From contig CAJJDO010000067.1 in the NCBI GenBank assembly GCA_905183005.1, positions 124,001-188,000 on the forward strand: a stretch of DNA of 64,000 nt, given 5' to 3'. Made by a program: the position numbers and the translations under genes. Of this stretch, positions 59,086-64,000 are shown piece by piece. Source of the DNA: Paramecium pentaurelia (lineage: Eukaryota; Ciliophora; Oligohymenophorea; Peniculida; Parameciidae). The notes under the pieces are model-generated. The model saw nothing but the letters and a program-made list of their open reading frames with translations, had not been told where the DNA came from and did no database searches. Position 1 is the first letter of the stretch. Each line of letters starts with the position of its first letter.

Positions 59086-61093
59086 TCATCTTATATGCAT
59101 ATTGATTCTTTGCTCAAATTTTCTTTTAGATTCATCCTATATCTTTTAATCAAATGGAATTGTAAAATAATACTATTAATTAATTTTATTTTTTCTATTT
59201 CCCACTTTTTAAATCCAAATTAGATTCAATACTTCTTGGCTTTTAACATCTCGAAATAATTTCAATACAGTAATCAAAGATAAGAATTGAAGCATTCCTG
59301 AAATATACAAATAGCAAATAGTACCTAAAATAATAATTATTAAATTAAACCTACAGGTTTTTTTAATAAATCAGTTAATAAAATAACAATAGATAAAGCT
59401 CCAAAACAGATTTCTAAAAAAACCCCAACATAAATAAGCATTTATATTTTAGAAAGTACTTTTTTATCAGCATTTAGATTTGCAGTTCTAATTTATTTTT
59501 ATTAAGCAAGCATCTCAGCTTAATAAGCTTATGTCAATTAACTATTTATTTTTTTATCATCATCAATTTAAAAGGAATCTAAATTAATACCTTCTTTATT
59601 ATTATTATTATTATTATTTTTTATTGTAGCTCTCCTTTATCTTTTAATTTCTTTAACTTATTATTTTGTTTTTTCCACAATTTTAATCTATTATTTTTTT
59701 ATTTTCTTAACGTTAGCTCTTTCTTTCTTTATAATCCATTTTAAATCGATTTAATCAAAATCCTCCTCATTTAGTAAACAAGAATTGACTTTTTAATGAT
59801 TAGAAACGCCATCTACATGTTTAAAATTTTAAGCTTCTTCATTTATAAAATTATTAAATTAATTTTTTTGAACTTCCCATTTAATTTCAGTATTTTGTTC
59901 TAAAGGTATATTTTAAGGTGATTTGAAAGTTACTTATTTTTTTTTTTAAATTGGAAGTTAATGTTTATCAATTTAAATGATAGCTCTTGATGTTTCTTTA
60001 TATTCATGACTTTCATCACTTGCACTTAAAGAACTCAATCTTAAAATTTATTAATCAGGTGTAGCTGGTGATTATAATTAATCTTCTTAACATATCATTA
60101 ATTAAGTTTTTGATAGAATTGTCTTTTATATAAATTATTTGGATTACTTGCTAATTATTTTATGCTATTTTAAGTTTCTCCTCTCTTTCTTATTCTCTAT
60201 TATCTTAATCCAGTCTTTTAAGTTATTATTCTATACATTGATTTAGGGATCTACCATATAAAAGGAATTCAAAAATAAAGGAACTATTATGAATCATCCT
60301 AACTTACATAAAATTAAGTAACAATATAACATATGCAATATATAAGATTGTTTTATATTATTGTCCTAATCTTAATCCTATTTAAAGGTTAAATAATTAC
60401 CATTTATTGTACTAACAGTCACTTAAATAATTAAGACTAGAAACAGTCTTATTTTCATGATGTCCTTATAATATGCAAGAATGAATTTTCTATTTTCTGA
60501 TTTTGGAGCTGACTATTAATCTAAAGTATTTTTTTTCTTTTCAGAAATATTAAATGAAATTTCATCATACATAGTATACCAAACCATTAATAAAATTCCA
60601 TATATGTAAAATAAAATTGTGTAAACTACTTCTGCAAGAATTCTTTCACAAACTCTCTCTTTGTAATCCTATAAAATGAAAAATTTTAATGATAAATACA
60701 TATAATTAAAAGGGGTCCAAAGATAACCATAAAATCTTAAGTACACTAAATAAAATAGTTAAACATAAAATGCAATTCAAAGGAGATCCAAGGACATTCT
60801 TAATGTAATTGCATCCTCTATTAATATTAGAATCTATTTACATACTTCTAATAGGAAGGTATCTTATTCATTTTCAAAGATAATTAAAACTATTTTAAAG
60901 TAAAAAGAAGGAGGATTGTAAAGAGTATTAAAAAGAATCCTATAAAGGTGTAATATGTAACTATATGAAGTTCTTCCAGTTTCCATTCGCATTCTACTCC
61001 AAAGTAGCCTAAATCACATTAGCATGACCCATCGTAATAGAGTCCACGATCACTGCAATTTGAAATCTGTAATTCTTTTTAAACGGAACTCAT
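59086..61093 (-). CDS. EGF-like / seven-span membrane protein
   Basis: From ATG 61093 to TGA 59086, about 600 residues. A short EGF-like unit comes first (CSDRGLYYDGSCQCDLGYFG, then VEC), followed by TM1 YYTFIGFFLILFTILLLF. Further spans: NCILCLTILFSVLKILWL, AEVVYTILFYIYGILLMVWY, IRLFLVLIIQVTVSTI, YILHMLYCYLIL-LFPLFLNSFY, a Lys/Gln-rich cytosolic loop of about 250 residues, then LIYVGVFLEICFGALSIVIL and GTICYLYISGMLQFLSLITV. That makes seven spans. Introns near 60834-60861 (28 nt), 60671-60701, 60288-60311 and 59316-59341. There is no clear signal peptide, and the start lies 17 bp after the IQCH stop, so the 5' end may be incomplete. Confidence 0.6.
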
Positions 61094-61109
61094 ATTAATG
61101 TAATAATAA

Positions 61110-63976
61110 TCATAAATATTAGCTATTTTGAATTTAATACTCACTTCCTTCCAATTTCTTTAACATAGTCTTCAACTTCTAATGTATAGACATCATATTG
61201 ATTTTATCACTTCTAAATTAAACTATTATTAATCATTACCTAGTATTGATCTAAATAGATTCAGTGCCTCTTCCAACATTCTTCTGTATAAATCCAATAG
61301 CATCTATCATATATTTAATAACTTAAGGAGAGTTAATGCCAACAGTCATTAAACTTATTACACCACTTTATAATGAGTCCACAAGAATGAAAGTGGATCC
61401 AATCTTTTTTTCTAAATTAAATGAGATTGATTCCAATCTACATAATTAAAAGAATGTCTTATATTATAATACATCCAAACCTTCATTCATTATTGTTGGA
61501 CAATAAACCGAATATCTAACATTACTTTATCTGTTAGTATCTTCCACATAATAATTACCAGTAGATATATTTAATTTGCCTCTCATTAAAAAATCAAAAT
61601 ATATAGAGGCACTACTATATTAATTCAAAAAACAATCTAATCCAATTACTTGAAATCCCTACTTATTATTATCTAATTGATATCCTATTGTGTCTATTGT
61701 AAAATATCCAATTAAACCTTTACTATATAATTTTTAAGCAATCTGATTACATACTATTTCTTGATTAATCTTTAAAAAACTTTAAGGACTAAAAGATGCA
61801 ATAGTTTAAATATCATTTGTTTTAATCTTTTCATATGATCCTAAAATTGAGACATCTCCATCAGGTTCCACTTTAAAGTTATATGAAATTGAATGTATTT
61901 AAGATAATCTACTTAAAGGAGATCCTTCAATGATTCCTCCTCGATTAACTATACACATTATAAATTCATGATATCCACCATATAAGTGAGGAAATGCATA
62001 ATGAAGTTTCTTCTTAATTTTTTTTGTAAGTAATTATGCTAACTAATTGATTTCTAATGGTTATAAATTTTTAATCATTTTCTATACTTCTAACCATGCT
62101 ATGCCTCTTCCTTATTATTCATCATCTACCTTAATTATCCATGTATTTATATTTGGATTTTTTATTATTAAAACTGATAAGGAATTTATTAATTCTTTTT
62201 CATCGTAAATATTACGTATAGTTGGAGGTTAAGGCAATTATAATTCATCAAATAACACTTTACAACCTGATTTTGTTGAATAGTATTGATGCAATTATGG
62301 AATCCCAGAGAATATTGGAATGTTTAATATATCTGATATCTTAATATCATCATTAGAACAAACACCAGGTACAATATATGCTGATTATCCTCTTATTAAT
62401 GATTTGATTCTCTTTAATGCTCTAGGTGAATAATAAAGTAATTGAGACAATCCAATATGATTATTGAAAATATTGTGATTTTCCTAAGATAATTTATTTT
62501 AATACTGGCCAAACAAAATATAATCGATTTTTACAATCTGAAATATCTCCAAGATTTAGAATCTTATAAAAGTAATCAATCAGTTCACTAGGTAGATCAT
62601 ATGGGGCTATATATATTATATGCACAAGAGGATCTTATAAATTAAATATTCTTGTAATTTAAGTATTCTATCTCTAAGAAAATTTATCCATAGATAATCT
62701 TTTGATTTCTTCAAAGGAAAATGAATTCAAATGAATTTCAAATCTTTATTATAATTTAAGATATGGCCATTCCTCTTTAAATACATTCTATCTATTTTTA
62801 AATCTCTCCAACATTAAATTATTATTTTTTATAATCTATTTCTAAACTTTTTTTCTGAATAATGAAACTCTGATAGATCTTTGAATAATAATTACTTTTT
62901 CTACCATAACTTTTAATCTTTAATAATTTTTTCTTGCTTTAAATCCTCTAAACAAAGCAGATATTTTTGTTGCTGCCATAATTTTCCCATCTTTTGATTT
63001 ATATAATAATGTTGGAACCTTCAATATTTTTTATAACTCTTCCCAATTCTCAAAACATTATATTAACTCTGACATTGTAAATACTTAACTTCTGTCAAAT
63101 TCTTAAGATAATTTCTATACTTTTGAACCAAGTATTCTACACTCCTTAACTGAAGTTGATTATGCTATTTTTTATAAACTTATTAAAATTGGCTCAATCT
63201 TGCTCCAATTTTCATAATATCTATTTTAAAATTAAATATATTATAATTGATCTGTTTGTAATAATCCATTTTTCACATAAATCATATATTCTTGTTAAGT
63301 ACTTAAATTTTATAATTATTCTGTAATAGGTCTCTCATGTTCTTTTGATAAAGAAGTTGCTTCTTTTGCATCCACATATTTTTGTTTTGATTTATTTTAA
63401 ATACTCATTTTTTTTTCATTGAAATTCACTTTATTATCTTTAACTTATATGTTTCCTTAACTTTATGTATTTTTTTATACAGAATCCTTTTTTAAATCTG
63501 TTTTATATATATTCTAAAAGGATTAACTTTCAATTTATACTATTTTACTTCCGAATTGATCAGAGTATTCAAAAAAGCTATAAAATATCTTATGTGATTT
63601 ACTTTGCTTATTAATTTCTAAAAGCAATATTGTTTGGATTTAATAAAGAATTGATATCTTACTTTTTGATAGTTCCTTGATTGATAAGTTCAGTAATTCC
63701 TTTTTTATACAGAGTTAGATCATCTACTTTAGGTAATTATTGTTAAGACTATTTTTTTGATTAAAACTTTCTACTAACTAAATTAAATCATCTTTAAATA
63801 TTTACTTACATTGAATAGAACTTTTTACACTATGTAAACCTTTTGGTTTTAATGTTGATTTACCTAGTGGTTCTACACTTAATTAAAATTATATTATTTT
63901 TATACCTCACTTAAGGAAGTGTGCGTACATTTAGAAATTGATCAATGAATGGCAATTAAACTGATTGCTGGTACAT
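61110..63976 (-). CDS. IQCH: IQ-motif-containing protein H (IQCH)-like
   Basis: From ATG 63976 (MYQQSVQLPFIDQFLNVRTL) to TGA 61110, about 900 residues, complete in the window. The N-terminal third is polar and helical. One or two IQ motifs follow (KISALFRGFKARKNYQRLKV; KVIIIQRSIRVSLFRKKVQ), then the conserved C-terminal region: IIYIAPYDLPSELIDYFYKI, HIGLSQLLYYSPRALKRIKS, SAYIVPGVCSNDDIKISDIL, HQYYSTKSGCKVLFDE, WIIKVDDEQGRGIAWLEV and KGLIGYFTIDTIGYQLDNN, matching vertebrate IQCH in order. Introns include about 63890-63917 (ends AAG), 63787-63818, 62492-62513 and 61223-61249. One T must be dropped in the run at 63571-63576. IQCH is a calmodulin-binding flagellar/spermatogenesis protein. Confidence 0.88.
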
Positions 63977-64000
63977 ATTATTTTGAGTGTGAGTATAAAA

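Noticed and set aside
1..64000. Very high density of apparent stop codons, which would suggest a gene-poor or pseudogene-filled region
   Set aside because: TAA and TAG fall at Gln or Gln-tolerant positions inside conserved families (P0, CDPK, cathepsin, RRP8), so they are sense codons here.

Overview
The window is macronuclear-type DNA from a ciliate, most likely an oligohymenophorean close to Paramecium. Long coding stretches are interrupted only by TAA and TAG, which fall where conserved families have Gln or tolerate it, and TGA is the only stop. Introns are tiny (about 17-36 nt, usually GTA...AG), intergenic spaces are short, and the DNA is very AT-rich. Read with the standard code the window looks almost gene-free; read with TAA/TAG = Gln it holds about 39 protein genes. 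All gene spans below run from start codon to TGA and include introns. No rRNA, tRNA, CRISPR or transposon was recognised.

Layout. 0-8.4 kb: end of a MORN-repeat gene, ribosomal protein P0, a PX-domain protein, a multi-pass membrane protein, a frameshifted ORF, an LC8-like dynein light-chain gene and a second MORN protein. 9-20 kb: coiled-coil proteins, a small secreted protein, an acetyl-CoA transporter (SLC33A1 family), a myristoylated pseudokinase and an FHA-domain protein. 20-27 kb: a polyglutamine protein, a DUF922 protease-like protein whose HExxH Glu is Gln, a papain-family protease and a PH-domain protein kinase. 27-38 kb: a large acidic protein, an alpha-helical protein, a membrane protein, a Cache-domain sensor and coiled-coil proteins. 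38.5-40.8 kb: a perfect 1,173-bp direct duplication on either side of a single N, almost certainly unmerged contig ends. 41-55.8 kb: EF-hand protein, CK1 kinase, TBC-rhodanese RabGAP, calcium-dependent protein kinase, second Cache protein, RRP8 methyltransferase and an alpha-oxoamine synthase. 55.8-64 kb: a cyclic-nucleotide-gated K+ channel with a zinc knuckle, an EGF-like/7TM protein and a complete IQCH-like gene.

The gene set leans toward ciliary and signalling functions: Ca2+ and cyclic-nucleotide signalling (CDPK, EF-hand, CNG channel, IQCH), membrane-tethered proteins (three MG start sequences suited to N-myristoylation), extracellular sensing (two Cache proteins, EGF-7TM) and microtubule-related proteins. 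The genes are not arranged in operons, but some neighbours are extremely close (18 bp between two divergent start codons; 17 bp between a stop and the next start).

Two cautions apply. At least seven genes need a single-base shift, usually in a short A or T run, to stay open; with the N-flanked duplication this points to sequence or assembly error, although real decay cannot be excluded. Many introns inferred from reading-frame continuity end in AAG, CAG or GAG rather than TAG, so a gene finder that insists on TAG will break these genes. No clear multi-gene novel system was found; the best leads are single unusual proteins.
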